64,000 nt of DNA from Kurthia gibsonii (GCF_006539985.1 NZ_BJOB01000007.1:31729-95728), one strand, 5' to 3'; shown: positions 27,022 through 37,830, counted from the stretch's first letter. Notes: a model not told the origin generated them from the sequence alone. Numbers and translations: made by a program.

Positions 27022-28425
27022 ATGGCAAATGAATACGATTTAGTCATTTTGGGCGGCGGACCTGCGGGATATGTGGCAGCCATTCGTGCAGCGCAATTAA
27101 AGTTAAAAGTGGCGATTGTCGAAAAAGAAAAACTAGGTGGAACCTGTTTACATAAAGGTTGTATCCCGACAAAAGCACTATTAAAGAGTGCCGAACAATT
27201 ACGTTCTCTTAAAAAAGCGCACGATTTCGGAATCGAATTAACATCGTATGGATTCAATTATCATATCGCACATGAAAGAAAAAATGCTGTAGTCGCACAA
27301 TTAGAAGCAGGTATTCAAGCATTAATGAAAAAAGGGAAGATTGATGTATATACAGGTACAGGTCGCATATTAGGTCCTTCTATTTTTTCACCACTTCCTG
27401 GAACTGTATCAGTGGAATATGGTGAAGATCTTGAAAATGATATGCTCGTACCGAAAAATTTATTGATTTGTACAGGCTCGAAACCACGCACACTACCGTC
27501 TATGCCATTTAATCATACGACGATTTTAAGTTCAGATGATTTAGTTCTACTTGATACATTACCAAAGAATATGGCAATTGTTGGTGGCGGTGTAATCGGA
27601 ATTGAATGGGCATCTATGTTACATGATTTAGGTGTAAAGATTACAATCTATGAAGCATTTGAGCGTATTCTACCTTCAGAAGATGAAGAAGTAGCGAAAG
27701 AACTTGTGAAAAATTTTGAAAAACGTGGCATTCAAGTTGTGACAAATGCGAAAATTTCAAATGTGGAAGCAACAGATGAACAAGTGATATTCCATGTGAA
27801 TGAAGAAGTAAAAACATTCGAAAAAGTGCTAGTCGCAATTGGTCGACAAGCAATTACAGAACAAATTGGATTAGAAAATACAGATATCCAGTTAGAACAG
27901 CAGTTTATTAAGGTGAATAAATATATGCAAACAAAAGAAGCACATATCTATGCAGCAGGCGACGTAATTGGTGGTATTCAATTAGCACATGTAGCATCTC
28001 ATGAAGCCATTCATGCAGTTGAACATATGGCGGGATTAAAACCAGATACACGTGTCGTGCATATGCCAAGTTGTGTTTATAGCTATCCGGAGATTGCCCA
28101 TATTGGATTAAATGAAAAACAAGCAAAAGAACAGTTTAACAAAGTTGTCGTCAAAAAATTCCCATTAAAAGCAAATGCAAAAGCACTGGTTAATGGTGAT
28201 GATTTCGGTTTTGCGAAGATGATTGTAGATGAAGAAACAGATGATGTACTAGGCGTTCATTTAATTGGTGACCATGTAACAGAATTAATCGCTGAGTCAA
28301 GTTTAGCATTTAATCTAGATGCTTCATCATTTGAAATTGGACATACGGTACATCCGCATCCAAGCGTGAGTGAAGTGATGCAAGAAGTCGCATTAGCAAT
28401 TAAAAACGAAGCAATTCATTACTAG
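27022..28425 (+). CDS. lpdV: Dihydrolipoyl dehydrogenase, branched-chain complex (E3)
   Basis: The 467-residue FAD enzyme reoxidises dihydrolipoamide with NAD. Motifs: FAD loop GGGPAGYVAAIRAAQ, redox pair C42/C47 in GGTCLHKGCIPT, NAD loop IVGGGVIGIEWA, and C-terminal HTVHPHPSVSE with the catalytic His-Glu pair. The ribosome binding site is TATGGAGGTATG. It is the first gene of lpdV-bkdAA-bkdAB-bkdB. In B. subtilis ptb, bcd and buk precede it; they are absent here. Confidence 0.95.
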   Translation: MANEYDLVILGGGPAGYVAAIRAAQLKLKVAIVEKEKLGGTCLHKGCIPTKALLKSAEQLRSLKKAHDFGIELTSYGFNYHIAHERKNAVVAQLEAGIQALMKKGKIDVYTGTGRILGPSIFSPLPGTVSVEYGEDLENDMLVPKNLLICTGSKPRTLPSMPFNHTTILSSDDLVLLDTLPKNMAIVGGGVIGIEWASMLHDLGVKITIYEAFERILPSEDEEVAKELVKNFEKRGIQVVTNAKISNVEATDEQVIFHVNEEVKTFEKVLVAIGRQAITEQIGLENTDIQLEQQFIKVNKYMQTKEAHIYAAGDVIGGIQLAHVASHEAIHAVEHMAGLKPDTRVVHMPSCVYSYPEIAHIGLNEKQAKEQFNKVVVKKFPLKANAKALVNGDDFGFAKMIVDEETDDVLGVHLIGDHVTELIAESSLAFNLDASSFEIGHTVHPHPSVSEVMQEVALAIKNEAIHY

Positions 28426-28437
28426 GAGGTTTTGATT

Positions 28438-29427
28438 ATGACAGTTTCACATAAAGAAGCAAATTTAACAGATCAACAAGCATTAGATATTTATTTCAGT
28501 ATGTTGCGCGCAAGACGTGTCGATGAACGCTTATGGTTATTAAACCGTTCAGGTAAAATTCCATTTGTTATTTCGTGTCAAGGACAAGAAGCTGCACAAA
28601 TCGGCGCTGCATATGCACTTGATTTAACGAAGGATTATTTAGCACCGTATTACCGCGATTTAGGTGTGGTATTAGAAGCTGGAATGACAATTCAAGATGT
28701 CATGTTAAATGCTTTTGCGAAAGCAGAAGATCCAAACTCAGGTGGTCGTCAAATGCAAGCGCACTGGGGACAACGTAAAAATCGTATTTTATCAGGTTCT
28801 TCGCCTGTTACAACACAAGTTGTACATGCAGCAGGTGTCGCACTAGCAGGACGTATGAAGAGAGATGACTTTTACACATTTGTTTCACTGGGTGAAGGTT
28901 CATCCAATCAAGGTGATTTCCATGAAGGATTGAACTTTATCGGTGTTCATCAACTTCCGGTTATTACATTCGTAGAAAATAATCAGTATGCGATTTCAAC
29001 ACCATATGATCGTCAAGTAGCGAGTGCAACAGTCGCACAACGAGCAACAAGTTATAATATGCCGGGCGAGGTAGTAGACGGTACAGATCCAATCGCTACG
29101 TATATTGCTGTGAAAAAAGCACGTGAATCAGGTAGGCCAGCATTGATTGAAGCGCTTTGCCAACGATTGACGCCTCATTCATCAGATGATGATCACCGTA
29201 TTTATCGTACGACAGAAGAATTAGAAGATGATAAACAAAAAGATGGTTTACATCATTATGAGCAGTATCTAGTGGAACAAGGACTGTTAACAGAAGAATT
29301 AAAAGCAGAAATGGAAGCGACATTAAAACGTGAGATTAATGAAGCGACTACGTATGCAGAACAAGCACCATATGGTTCAGTAGAAGATAATCTACGTTAT
29401 GTCTATGCGGAAGGGGAGAAGCTATAA
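28438..29427 (+). CDS. bkdAA: Branched-chain 2-oxoacid dehydrogenase E1 alpha
   Basis: The 329-residue thiamine-diphosphate subunit decarboxylates 2-oxo acids from Val, Leu and Ile. It shows GQEAAQIGAAYAL, LAPYYRDLGVVLEAG and the ThDP-binding GEGSSNQGDFHEGLN...ENNQYAIS. The frame opens at TTG 28432; AGGAGGT lies 7 bases before the ATG at 28438, which I take as the start. It ends overlapping the bkdAB start by one base. Confidence 0.94.
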   Translation: MTVSHKEANLTDQQALDIYFSMLRARRVDERLWLLNRSGKIPFVISCQGQEAAQIGAAYALDLTKDYLAPYYRDLGVVLEAGMTIQDVMLNAFAKAEDPNSGGRQMQAHWGQRKNRILSGSSPVTTQVVHAAGVALAGRMKRDDFYTFVSLGEGSSNQGDFHEGLNFIGVHQLPVITFVENNQYAISTPYDRQVASATVAQRATSYNMPGEVVDGTDPIATYIAVKKARESGRPALIEALCQRLTPHSSDDDHRIYRTTEELEDDKQKDGLHHYEQYLVEQGLLTEELKAEMEATLKREINEATTYAEQAPYGSVEDNLRYVYAEGEKL

Positions 29428-30413
29428 TGAGAACGATTTCCTATATTGAAGCAATTAATGAAGCGATGCGCGAAGAAATGCAGCGAGATGAAAATGTATT
29501 TGTACTAGGTGAAGATGTTGGGAAAAAGGGCGGGGTGTTTCGTGCAACAGATGGTCTTTACGATGAATTCGGTGAAGACCGCGTTTTAGATACACCATTA
29601 GCAGAGTCAGCTATTGCAGGTGTAGCAGTGGGAGCGGCAATGTATGGTATGAAACCAATTGCAGAAATGCAGTTTGCAGATTTCATTTTACCAGCAGTCA
29701 ACCAAATTATTTCAGAAGCAGCTAAAATGCGTTATCGTTCAAATAATGATTGGAGTTGTCCATTAGTTGTTCGTGCACCATTTGGCGGCGGGGTACATGG
29801 TGGTTTATATCACTCGCAGTCAGTAGAGGCGATTTTTGCTAATCAACCAGGTTTAAAAATTGTTGTTCCTTCAAACCCAGCAGATGCAAAAGGACTTTTA
29901 AAAGCAGCAATTCGCGACCCAGATCCAGTTCTTTATTTCGAACATAAAAAAGCATATCGCCTACTTAAAGGTGAAGTGCCAAATGAAGATTATGTTGTGC
30001 CAATCGGTAAAGCTGACGTGAAACGCAGTGGTGAGGATTTAACAGTTATCACATATGGTTTAATGGTCGACCAAACATTAAAGGTGGCAGAAGAGTTACA
30101 AGAGGAACAAGACATTTCTGTACATGTTCTCGATTTACGTACAATTTATCCGCTTGATCAAGAAGCGATTATTGAAGCAGCACGTAAAACAGGTAAAGTC
30201 TTATTAATTACAGAAGATAACAAAGAAGGAAGTATTATTGGAGAAGTCGCAGCGATTGTTGCAGAACATTGTCTATTTGATTTAGACGCTCCAATTAAGC
30301 GACTGGCAGCACCTGATGCCCCATCGATGCCGTATGCACAGTCTTTAGAAAAAGATTTCATGGTAACACCAGACCAAATCGAAGCAGCGATTGTCGAATT
30401 AGCTGCATTCTAA
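29427..30413 (+). CDS. bkdAB: Branched-chain 2-oxoacid dehydrogenase E1 beta
   Basis: The 328-residue transketolase-like partner of E1 alpha has the family stretches EAINEAMREEMQRDENVFVLGEDVG, RVLDTPLAESAIAG, AEMQFADFILPAVNQI and RAPFGGGVHGGLYHSQS. The C-terminal domain carries DLRTIYPLD and the TEDNKEGS segment. The start ATG shares a base with the upstream stop (TAATG), with GGAAGGGGAG before it, so the subunits are translationally coupled. Confidence 0.95.
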   Translation: MRTISYIEAINEAMREEMQRDENVFVLGEDVGKKGGVFRATDGLYDEFGEDRVLDTPLAESAIAGVAVGAAMYGMKPIAEMQFADFILPAVNQIISEAAKMRYRSNNDWSCPLVVRAPFGGGVHGGLYHSQSVEAIFANQPGLKIVVPSNPADAKGLLKAAIRDPDPVLYFEHKKAYRLLKGEVPNEDYVVPIGKADVKRSGEDLTVITYGLMVDQTLKVAEELQEEQDISVHVLDLRTIYPLDQEAIIEAARKTGKVLLITEDNKEGSIIGEVAAIVAEHCLFDLDAPIKRLAAPDAPSMPYAQSLEKDFMVTPDQIEAAIVELAAF

Positions 30414-30426
30414 GGAGGAAGAATAC

Positions 30427-31680
30427 ATGTTAGAGTATATTAAAATGCCACAACTCGGTGAAAGTGTTACAGAAGGAACAATCGATCGCTGGTTAGTAAA
30501 GCCAGGCGATACAGTTGAACAGTACGATTCCATTGCAGAATTAACGACAGATAAAGTAACAGCTGACCTTCCTTCTCAATTATCAGGAACGATTCAAGAG
30601 ATTTTGGTTCCTGAGGGTGAGACTGTTGCAGTTGGTGAAGTCGTATGTTCGATTGTTGTTGCACATGGAGAAGCAGCAACACCTGCTGAGTCACCGTCAT
30701 CTTCATCAGAAACAACTAAATCTGTAGCAGCAGCACCACAATCTACACCAAAACATTCAGCTGATCAGAAAAAGCGCGTGTCACCTGTTGTTGGAAGACT
30801 AATTGATGAATATCATTTGAATATTGATTTAATAGAAGGAACAGGTGCAGGTGGACGTGTAACACGTAAAGACGTGTTGCGTGAGATTGAATCGGGCATT
30901 ATTTCGTCACAATTAACGCATGAAGAAAAACCAACAACACGTGATACACAAGTAAAAGAGGCAATTCCAGAAGAAAATGGTGACGTGATTATTCCGGTAT
31001 CTTCGATTCGTAAGACAATTGCGAAACGTATGGTAGATAGCGTGACGCAAATTCCACATGCTTGGATGACCATTGAAGTGGATGTAACAGAATTAGTTAA
31101 ATTACGTAATGCACATAAGAAGCAATTCAAAGAGCAAGAAGGATACAATTTAACGTATTTTGCTTTTTTCGTAAAAGCAGTTGCACAAGCGTTGAAAGAA
31201 TATCCAATGCTTAATTCTGTTTGGAAAGGCGATACAATCGTTCAGAAGAAAGCAATTAATATGTCGATTGCAGTGGCTTCAGATGATGAGTTATTCGTTC
31301 CAGTTATCCAAAACTGTGATCAATTGTCCATTGCAGGCATCGCAAGCCAAATTGCAATTTTAGCTGAAAAAGGACGTAAAAAACAGTTGAATGTAAAGGA
31401 TATGTCAGGTGGAACATTTACGGTAAATAATACGGGTTCATTTGGCTCTGTCCATTCAGCAGGAATTATTAATGCACCACAAGCAGCTATTTTACAAGTA
31501 GAATCAATTGTTAAGAGACCTGTCATTGTGGGCGATGGTATGTTCGCTGCACGCGATATGGTGAATTTATGTCTATCTTTAGATCATCGAATTTTAGATG
31601 GAATGATTTGTGGGAAGTTTCTAGCTCGTGTTAAAGAATTGCTAGAAAATATGACAATTTCAAGCACTTCTGTTTATTAG
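30427..31680 (+). CDS. bkdB: Branched-chain 2-oxoacid dehydrogenase E2, lipoamide acyltransferase
   Basis: The 417-residue core subunit has an N-terminal lipoyl domain with Lys43 in ELTTDKVTADLPS, an Ala/Ser/Thr-rich linker, a peripheral subunit-binding domain (RVSPVVGRLIDEYHLNI...GTGAGGRVTRKDVL) and a C-terminal acyltransferase domain with catalytic SLDHRILDG. It transfers isobutyryl, isovaleryl or 2-methylbutyryl groups to CoA, feeding branched fatty acid synthesis and, through Val/Ile, propionyl-CoA. A strong terminator ends the operon. Confidence 0.95.
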   Translation: MLEYIKMPQLGESVTEGTIDRWLVKPGDTVEQYDSIAELTTDKVTADLPSQLSGTIQEILVPEGETVAVGEVVCSIVVAHGEAATPAESPSSSSETTKSVAAAPQSTPKHSADQKKRVSPVVGRLIDEYHLNIDLIEGTGAGGRVTRKDVLREIESGIISSQLTHEEKPTTRDTQVKEAIPEENGDVIIPVSSIRKTIAKRMVDSVTQIPHAWMTIEVDVTELVKLRNAHKKQFKEQEGYNLTYFAFFVKAVAQALKEYPMLNSVWKGDTIVQKKAINMSIAVASDDELFVPVIQNCDQLSIAGIASQIAILAEKGRKKQLNVKDMSGGTFTVNNTGSFGSVHSAGIINAPQAAILQVESIVKRPVIVGDGMFAARDMVNLCLSLDHRILDGMICGKFLARVKELLENMTISSTSVY

Positions 31681-31686
31681 GAAAAG

Positions 31687-31724
31687 TCAGAAAACCGAAT
31701 TGTTGCGGTTTTCTGATTTTTTTT
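31687..31724 (+). terminator. Terminator of bkd operon
   Basis: TCAGAAAACCG pairs with CGGTTTTCTGA followed by eight T. Confidence 0.93.
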
Positions 31725-31799
31725 TACTTTTCCGTTCACCTTTTCTTGTGTAAAATGGAAGATAGAATCATTGAAGGGGGGAAGCGTCAACGCGTCCAT

Positions 31800-33455
31800 A
31801 TGACAAACATGAGAGAAGTAACATTTGAACAAGCAACTTACGCTGACTGGAAAAAAGCAGCAGAAGGAGCATTAAAAGGTAAACCATTTGAATCTTTGTT
31901 GACTAAAACAATCGAGGGGATTACACTCGAGCCACTCTACACAAGAGAGAGTTTGTTTGAAAAGATTGATGGTAAACTGGAGGAACAAATTTCGACGATT
32001 CGCACAATGAAAGCTGAAGGTGCTTTTGGGGTAGCACAGGCAGCCTATGGTGAGAATATTGAGGCATTCATCGCACAAGCAAAAGATGCGCTTCAACGTG
32101 GAAATCAATATGTAACAGTTGGAAAGGTAGCATTTGAGTGGACAGAAGATGCATTAAAGCAATTAGGTGCATTACTATCAGCTCACCCATTCCGTTTAAA
32201 TATAGAAGATGAAGCTGTACTTGGTGTGTTCGAATTCATCACAAATAAAGAACAAGTAGGTTATGTACAATCAACACAACCAATTGACTTACCTGATTTT
32301 CCGAATGTTCGTACATTCAATGCGAATGTATTATCAGCACATTATGAAGGTGCAACATCTATACAAGAATTAGCGATTGCACTTGCACAAGCAGCAGAAT
32401 TCATGAAAGGTGCTTCTTTTGAAGAAGTAGAGAAGAAGTTCTTCGCTTCATTTGCATTAGATACACACTTCTTTATGGCAATTGCTAAAATCCGTGCTTT
32501 CAGAGTATTATGGAAAGCGTTTGCAAAAGCATATGGTGTTGAAACACCACAACCAGTTCATATCGCTACGGAAACATCACTTCGTTCATTTTCGAAGTTA
32601 GATGTTTATGTAAATTTACTACGCGCTGGAAACGAAGCGTTCTCAGCAGTAATCGGTGGAGCAGACTTACTAACAGTTCATCCACATAACATTTTGACTG
32701 GACCTACGAATCAATCTGTTCGTATTGCACGAAATGTTGCACTTGTAATTAAAGAAGAATCACAAGTAACGAAAGTAATCGATCCTTCAGGTGGTTCATA
32801 CTTTATTGAAACATTAACGCATGACCTTGTAAAAGAAGCGTGGGCTTACTTCTTGAAAATCGAAGAAGCAGGTGGCTACGAGGCAGCAAGCGAGATGATT
32901 GAAGCGGATCTTCAAGCTTCATGGTCTGAACGCATTGAAAAAGTGAAAAAGCGTAAAACGGTATTGGTTGGTACAAATAACTATGCAGATGCAACAGAAG
33001 AAGTACCTGCTGAAACATTTGTCGAAGTAAATCGTTTAGCACAGCCATTTGAAGAGTTACGTGTGACATTCAAAGAACATCCGATGAAGGCACAAATTTT
33101 AACATACGGTGAGCTAAAAACGACAAAACCACGTACAGACTTTGTAAAAGGCGTGTTAGCAACGGCTGGTATCGTACCAGAAGTAACAGAACCAACAGCC
33201 GATTTAACAGAAATCGTGCACATGTTAACGACAACAACAGCAGACTATGTTGTCCTTTCAGCAACAGATGAAGATACAAAAGCAGTTATGGAAGCATTAC
33301 TTGCTGCAAAACCTGAACACGTCATCTTTGATGTGGCGGGTAAATTTGATGCGAATTGGACGGAAAAAGGCTTAAATGGTTATATCTTTGCAGGGTTAAA
33401 TATTTATGAAAAACTAACAACTGTTCACGCAAGCATGAAGGAGGTTCAACGATGA
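31800..33455 (+). CDS. mutA: Methylmalonyl-CoA mutase small subunit
   Basis: The 551-residue non-catalytic subunit of the heterodimeric mutase shares the TIM-barrel layout of the large subunit: the [21 protein letters not shown] region, then [18 protein letters not shown]. It lacks the cobalamin-binding DxHxxG motif in its C-terminal flavodoxin-like part, as expected. The open frame reaches back to TTG 31746, but the GAAGGGGGGAAG site and family start favour ATG 31800; the spacing (about 16) is long, so the start is not certain. It overlaps mutB by 4 bases. Confidence 0.88.
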   Translation: MTNMREVTFEQATYADWKKAAEGALKGKPFESLLTKTIEGITLEPLYTRESLFEKIDGKLEEQISTIRTMKAEGAFGVAQAAYGENIEAFIAQAKDALQRGNQYVTVGKVAFEWTEDALKQLGALLSAHPFRLNIEDEAVLGVFEFITNKEQVGYVQSTQPIDLPDFPNVRTFNANVLSAHYEGATSIQELAIALAQAAEFMKGASFEEVEKKFFASFALDTHFFMAIAKIRAFRVLWKAFAKAYGVETPQPVHIATETSLRSFSKLDVYVNLLRAGNEAFSAVIGGADLLTVHPHNILTGPTNQSVRIARNVALVIKEESQVTKVIDPSGGSYFIETLTHDLVKEAWAYFLKIEEAGGYEAASEMIEADLQASWSERIEKVKKRKTVLVGTNNYADATEEVPAETFVEVNRLAQPFEELRVTFKEHPMKAQILTYGELKTTKPRTDFVKGVLATAGIVPEVTEPTADLTEIVHMLTTTTADYVVLSATDEDTKAVMEALLAAKPEHVIFDVAGKFDANWTEKGLNGYIFAGLNIYEKLTTVHASMKEVQR

Positions 33456-35599
33456 GCAATCCAACATTCCACAAAATTGACATCGATGAAGTATTAACGA
33501 AAGAACCATTTGAAACGACGCAAGAAACATTTATGACGAATGAAGAAATTCCTGTAAAACCTGTTTATACAGCTGTAGATAATGAAGGTTTACAACATCT
33601 AAATGATGTAGCAGGGATTGCGCCCAATACACGTGGACCTTATCCAACGATGTATGTAGGTCGTCCATGGACGATTCGCCAATATGCAGGTTTCTCAACA
33701 GCGGAAGAATCAAATGCTTTCTACCGCCGAAATCTTGCGATGGGACAAAAAGGTCTTTCAGTTGCTTTCGACTTAGCGACACACCGTGGTTATGACTCAG
33801 ATCATCCGCGTGTAACAGGTGATGTTGGTAAAGCGGGTGTTGCAATTGACTCAGTTGAAGATACAAAAATCTTATTTGATGGCATTCCACTCGATCAAAT
33901 GTCTGTATCGATGACAATGAATGGTGCTGTACTTCCAATTCTTGCGTTTTACATTGTAACAGCAGAAGAACAGGGCGTTACACCAGACAAATTAGCAGGT
34001 ACGATTCAAAACGATATTTTAAAAGAGTACATGGTGCGTAACACGTACATCTACCCACCTGAAATGTCGATGAAAATCATTGCAGATATTTTTGAATATA
34101 CGTCAAAATTCATGCCGAAGTTCAACTCGATTTCAATTTCGGGCTACCATATTCAAGAAGCTGGTGCGACGAATGATATTGAGTTAGCTTATACATTAGC
34201 TGACGGTTTAGAATACGTGCGTACAGGTTTAAAAGCAGGAATCGATATTGATAAGTTTGCTCCGCGTCTATCATTCTTCTGGGCGATCGGTATGAACTAT
34301 TACATGGAAATCGCTAAAATGCGTGCAGCACGTCGTATTTGGGCACAAATGATGTCAACATTTAACCCAAAAAATCCAAAAACATTGGCGCTTCGTACAC
34401 ACTCACAAACATCTGGATGGTCATTAACAGAACAAGATCCGTTCAATAACGTGACACGTACGTTAATTGAAGCGAATGCGGCAACAATGGGACATACACA
34501 ATCACTTCATACGAATGCATTAGATGAAGCGATTGCATTACCAACGGACTTCTCAGCGCGTATTGCACGTAATACACAGCTATTCTTACAAGAAGAAACA
34601 ACGATGACAAAAGTGATTGATCCATGGGGTGGTTCATACTATGTTGAGAAATTAACAGATGAACTAACACAATCAGCATGGAAACTAATTAATGAAGTGG
34701 AAGAACTTGGTGGTATGGCGAAAGCGATTGAAACAGGTTTACCGAAAATGAAAGTTGAAGAAGCTGCAGCAAAACGTCAAGCGAAAATTGACTCAAAAGC
34801 AGAAACAATTATTGGCGTCAACCGTTACCGTTTAGATGAAGAAGAACCTATTGAAATTTTAGATATTGATAACACATTAGTACGTCAATCACAAATTGAC
34901 CGTATTAATAAAATGAAAGCAGAGCGTGACGAAGCAGAAGTGAAACGCCATTTAGCACGTCTAACAAAAGCAGCAGCAGATGGCAGTGAAAACTTATTAG
35001 CTGTAGCAGTTGATGCAGCGCGTGCGCGTGCGACATTAGGTGAAATCTCAGATGCAATTGAAGAAGTATCAGGTCGTCATAAAGCTGTTATTCGCTCAAT
35101 TAGCGGTGTATATGCTTCAAACTATTCAGATGCAGATGCCATCAAAGAAATTAAAGAAATGACAGATGAATTCTTAGAAAATGAAGGTCGTCGTCCACGT
35201 ATTCTTGTAGCAAAAATGGGACAAGATGGACATGACCGCGGTGCGAAAGTTGTTGCAACAGCGTATGCTGACTTTGGTTTCGACGTGGATATTTCACCAC
35301 TGTTTATGACACCAGAAGAAGCAGCAATTATGGCTGTAGAAAATGATGTTCACTGTGTTGGCGTATCGTCATTAGCAGCAGGTCATAAAACACTTGTACC
35401 TGAATTGATTGCAGAGCTTAAAAAATTAGGTCGTGAAGATATCGTTGTCATCGTTGGTGGTGTTATTCCAGCACAAGACTATGATTTCTTATATGAAGCA
35501 GGAGCAGCAGCAATTTTCGGACCTGGTACGGTATTGCCAATTGCTTCTCAAAAAATGATCGAAATTATCTACGAACGTTTAGGTTACGAAGAAGCATAA
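33452..35599 (+). CDS. mutB: Methylmalonyl-CoA mutase large subunit, B12-binding
   Basis: This 715-residue catalytic subunit interconverts (R)-methylmalonyl-CoA and succinyl-CoA with adenosylcobalamin (EC 5.4.99.2). The barrel domain has [33 protein letters not shown] and [17 protein letters not shown]. The C-terminal cobalamin domain has D592-x-H594-xx-G597 with the axial His, then VSSLAAGH and VIVGGVIP. It starts inside the mutA stop (ATGA) and overlaps meaB by one base, forming a tight mutA-mutB-meaB operon. Confidence 0.96.
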   Translation: MSNPTFHKIDIDEVLTKEPFETTQETFMTNEEIPVKPVYTAVDNEGLQHLNDVAGIAPNTRGPYPTMYVGRPWTIRQYAGFSTAEESNAFYRRNLAMGQKGLSVAFDLATHRGYDSDHPRVTGDVGKAGVAIDSVEDTKILFDGIPLDQMSVSMTMNGAVLPILAFYIVTAEEQGVTPDKLAGTIQNDILKEYMVRNTYIYPPEMSMKIIADIFEYTSKFMPKFNSISISGYHIQEAGATNDIELAYTLADGLEYVRTGLKAGIDIDKFAPRLSFFWAIGMNYYMEIAKMRAARRIWAQMMSTFNPKNPKTLALRTHSQTSGWSLTEQDPFNNVTRTLIEANAATMGHTQSLHTNALDEAIALPTDFSARIARNTQLFLQEETTMTKVIDPWGGSYYVEKLTDELTQSAWKLINEVEELGGMAKAIETGLPKMKVEEAAAKRQAKIDSKAETIIGVNRYRLDEEEPIEILDIDNTLVRQSQIDRINKMKAERDEAEVKRHLARLTKAAADGSENLLAVAVDAARARATLGEISDAIEEVSGRHKAVIRSISGVYASNYSDADAIKEIKEMTDEFLENEGRRPRILVAKMGQDGHDRGAKVVATAYADFGFDVDISPLFMTPEEAAIMAVENDVHCVGVSSLAAGHKTLVPELIAELKKLGREDIVVIVGGVIPAQDYDFLYEAGAAAIFGPGTVLPIASQKMIEIIYERLGYEEA

Positions 35600-36666
35600 T
35601 GTCTGAAAAAGAATCAGCGCTTTTTGTACAACCAGGTGTAAAAGCGAGTCATGATGGAATGCAAAAATCCAAAAGACGTAAATTTATTAAAAAGCGTACA
35701 CCGATTGCGATTGACGAATTAGCTACAGATGTACGAAGCGGTTCGAAATTACATCTTGCCAAGGCCATTACACTACTTGAGAGTGCAAATATCGATGATA
35801 AAGCAGAAGGACAGGCGCTATTAAAAGAACTGCTGCCGCATACAGGGAAGTCGATTCGAATCGGCATTACCGGTGTGCCAGGAGCAGGGAAGAGCACGTT
35901 CATCGAAACCTTTGGAAAGATGTTAATTGAACAAGGGCATCGCGTAGCAGTACTTGCGATTGATCCAAGTTCTTCGATTACAGGCGGGAGTATTTTAGGC
36001 GATAAAACACGTATGGAAGAATTATCGCGTGACCCACGTGCCTATATTCGACCATCTCCTTCTGCGGGAACGCTTGGCGGTGTGCATAAAAAAACACGTG
36101 AAACGATGTTGCTTTGTGAAGCAGCAGGGTATGATGTGATTTTAATTGAGACTGTCGGTGTTGGACAGAGTGAAACCATTGTACGCGGTATGGTAGATTT
36201 TTTCTTGCTTCTTGTATTAACAGGAGCAGGAGACGAGTTACAAGGTATGAAAAAAGGGATCATGGAATTAGCAGATACGATTGTCGTGCATAAAGCGGAT
36301 GGTGATAATGTACGAAATGCACGTAAGACCGTTGCAGAGTATAAGCAAATCTTACATTTACTACAACCTGCAACGCCGCATTGGACGACAAAAGCGATGT
36401 CAGCTTCCTCTTATGAAAATAAAGGGCTTGACAAAGTATGGGAGACGATTGAAGCATTCAAAGAGCAGGCACTTGAAAATGGTGTTTGGTTGAATCGCAG
36501 AAATCATCAAACAACCGATTGGTTCCGCTCAATGATTTTAGACCGTCTGGTAGATGATTTTTACGGTACGCAAGGCAAAAAAGAAATCGTACAAGCCTTA
36601 GAAAAAGAGATTTTAAAAGGTGAATTAACCGTTTCGCAAGGAATTGAAACACTTTTTAAACCATAG
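35599..36666 (+). CDS. meaB: Methylmalonyl-CoA mutase-associated GTPase MeaB
   Basis: The 355-residue G3E P-loop GTPase protects and reloads methylmalonyl-CoA mutase with its B12 cofactor. Walker A is GVPGAGKS (92-99), the Mg-binding AIDPSSSITGGSILGDKTRM is followed by ETVGVGQSE (switch/Walker B) and NK-equivalent VVHKADGDN. A C-terminal dimerisation region follows. It was once called ArgK; location directly after mutB, overlapping its stop (TAATG), supports the chaperone role. Confidence 0.95.
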   Translation: MSEKESALFVQPGVKASHDGMQKSKRRKFIKKRTPIAIDELATDVRSGSKLHLAKAITLLESANIDDKAEGQALLKELLPHTGKSIRIGITGVPGAGKSTFIETFGKMLIEQGHRVAVLAIDPSSSITGGSILGDKTRMEELSRDPRAYIRPSPSAGTLGGVHKKTRETMLLCEAAGYDVILIETVGVGQSETIVRGMVDFFLLLVLTGAGDELQGMKKGIMELADTIVVHKADGDNVRNARKTVAEYKQILHLLQPATPHWTTKAMSASSYENKGLDKVWETIEAFKEQALENGVWLNRRNHQTTDWFRSMILDRLVDDFYGTQGKKEIVQALEKEILKGELTVSQGIETLFKP

Positions 36667-36667
36667 T

Positions 36668-36704
36668 AAAAAGCAGTGATGTCACAGTGCATCGCTGCTT
36701 TTTT
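36668..36704. terminator. Bidirectional terminator
   Basis: AAAAAGCAGTGATG pairs with CATCGCTGCTTTTT between convergent genes. Confidence 0.9.
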
Positions 36705-36756
36705 GATTTAAAAAATGCCACACAACAAATGTAGTTGTATGGCATATTGTTATAAA

Positions 36757-37167
36757 TTATTCAATTGGAACCCAAACCTCAATTTGGTCTAGCGCTTTCC
36801 CTTTATACTTTTCGAAACTAATACCTGGACGATGGATGTAGTCTTGGTGGCTGCTTAATTCTCTGAAGGCTTTTTCAAGGTCATTGATTGAACTGAGCTC
36901 CCCAACGAGGTATTTACCGGATGCGATGGATACACTTTCAGTCGGTACGTCCTCAGGCATATAATCTTCTTTAATACCTGCTAAATAACGAATACCATCG
37001 TCCGTTAAATCGACAAAAACACCGTATAATACGTCATGTTGTACGTCGTAATCTTCCAGCACTTCTGCAAGTTCTTCCCATTGTTCAGAAATATCGTCCG
37101 TTTTACATTCATGAATCTTTAAACCCGAAATCACAAAATCCTTTACTTCTTGTACACGTGTTTGCAT
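36757..37167 (-). CDS. GyrI-like small-molecule-binding domain protein
   Basis: The 136-residue protein resembles the GyrI-like/AraC effector-binding domain family (ISGLKIHECKTD, VLYGVFVDLTDDGIRYLAGI, VSIASGKYLVGEL, and a C-terminal IEVWVPIE strand), with no DNA-binding domain. Such stand-alone domains bind hydrophobic or cationic small molecules; the ligand here is unknown. The open frame extends to 37242, but AGGAGG (37177-37182) points to the ATG at 37167. A good minus-strand promoter lies just upstream. Confidence 0.75.
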   Translation of the reverse strand: MQTRVQEVKDFVISGLKIHECKTDDISEQWEELAEVLEDYDVQHDVLYGVFVDLTDDGIRYLAGIKEDYMPEDVPTESVSIASGKYLVGELSSINDLEKAFRELSSHQDYIHRPGISFEKYKGKALDQIEVWVPIE

Positions 37168-37213
37168 TGGCTGGAACCTCCTCATATTCAAATAGTAGGG
37201 TGTAACTAACTCT

Positions 37214-37242
37214 ATTATATACACGTATTTCGAAATAGCCAA
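37214..37242 (-). promoter_or_regulatory. Sigma-A promoter for GyrI-like gene
   Basis: On the minus strand TTGGCT (37237-37242) and TATAAT (37214-37219) are exactly 17 bases apart, about 47 bases before the start codon. Confidence 0.6.
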
Positions 37243-37321
37243 ACTTTTTATTTAAAATTTAGGAATATTCTCGTAATTACTTTGAAAATAAATTAATTTA
37301 GTTAAAACCGATTCGGACGCT

Positions 37322-37349
37322 TTGAATTCAAAAGAATCTAATGTATGAT
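37322..37349 (+). promoter_or_regulatory. Likely sigma-A promoter for bacilliredoxin gene
   Basis: TTGAAT (37322-37327) and TATGAT (37344-37349) are 16 bases apart, about 35 bases before the start codon. Confidence 0.5.
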
Positions 37350-37384
37350 AGTAAGGAGTTAATTGTGAAGGGAGTTATTTGAAT

Positions 37385-37822
37385 ATGAATGACTATGATT
37401 TATTTTATCAAGATATGTTAAACCAAGCGCGCGGTGAATTATCGGGCAATGGTTATGAAGAATTAAAAACAGTGGAAGCAGTAGAAGATGCTGTAAAACG
37501 TCAAGGAACAACATTATTCATGGTGAACTCTGTATGTGGTTGTGCAGGCGGTATTGCACGTCCAGCAGCAGTACATTCGATTAATTATCCAAAACGTCCA
37601 GATCACCTTGTAACTGTATTTGCAGGACAAGATAAAGAAGCAACAGCAATGGCACGTGCTTTCTTCGGGGAAGATCACATTCCATCATCACCATCATTTG
37701 TTTTAATGAAAGATGGTCAAGTAGTGGCAGAAGTTCCACGCCATGAAATCGAAGGTCATGAACCAATGGCTGTTATTACACATCTGCAATCACAATTTGA
37801 AGATTTCTGTGAAGAAGTTTAA
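37385..37822 (+). CDS. brxB: Bacilliredoxin, BrxA/BrxB family
   Basis: The 145-residue thioredoxin-fold protein has the CGC active site in NSVCGCAGGIARP. Bacilliredoxins remove bacillithiol from mixed disulfides on proteins after oxidative stress. The sequence agrees with YphP/YqiW proteins over the full length; the location near the bkd/mut genes fits YqiW (BrxB). The frame opens at TTG 37379; GAAGGGAG at 37367-37374 fits the ATG at 37385. Its presence implies the cell makes bacillithiol. Confidence 0.92.
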   Translation: MNDYDLFYQDMLNQARGELSGNGYEELKTVEAVEDAVKRQGTTLFMVNSVCGCAGGIARPAAVHSINYPKRPDHLVTVFAGQDKEATAMARAFFGEDHIPSSPSFVLMKDGQVVAEVPRHEIEGHEPMAVITHLQSQFEDFCEEV

Positions 37823-37830
37823 TACGTTTT

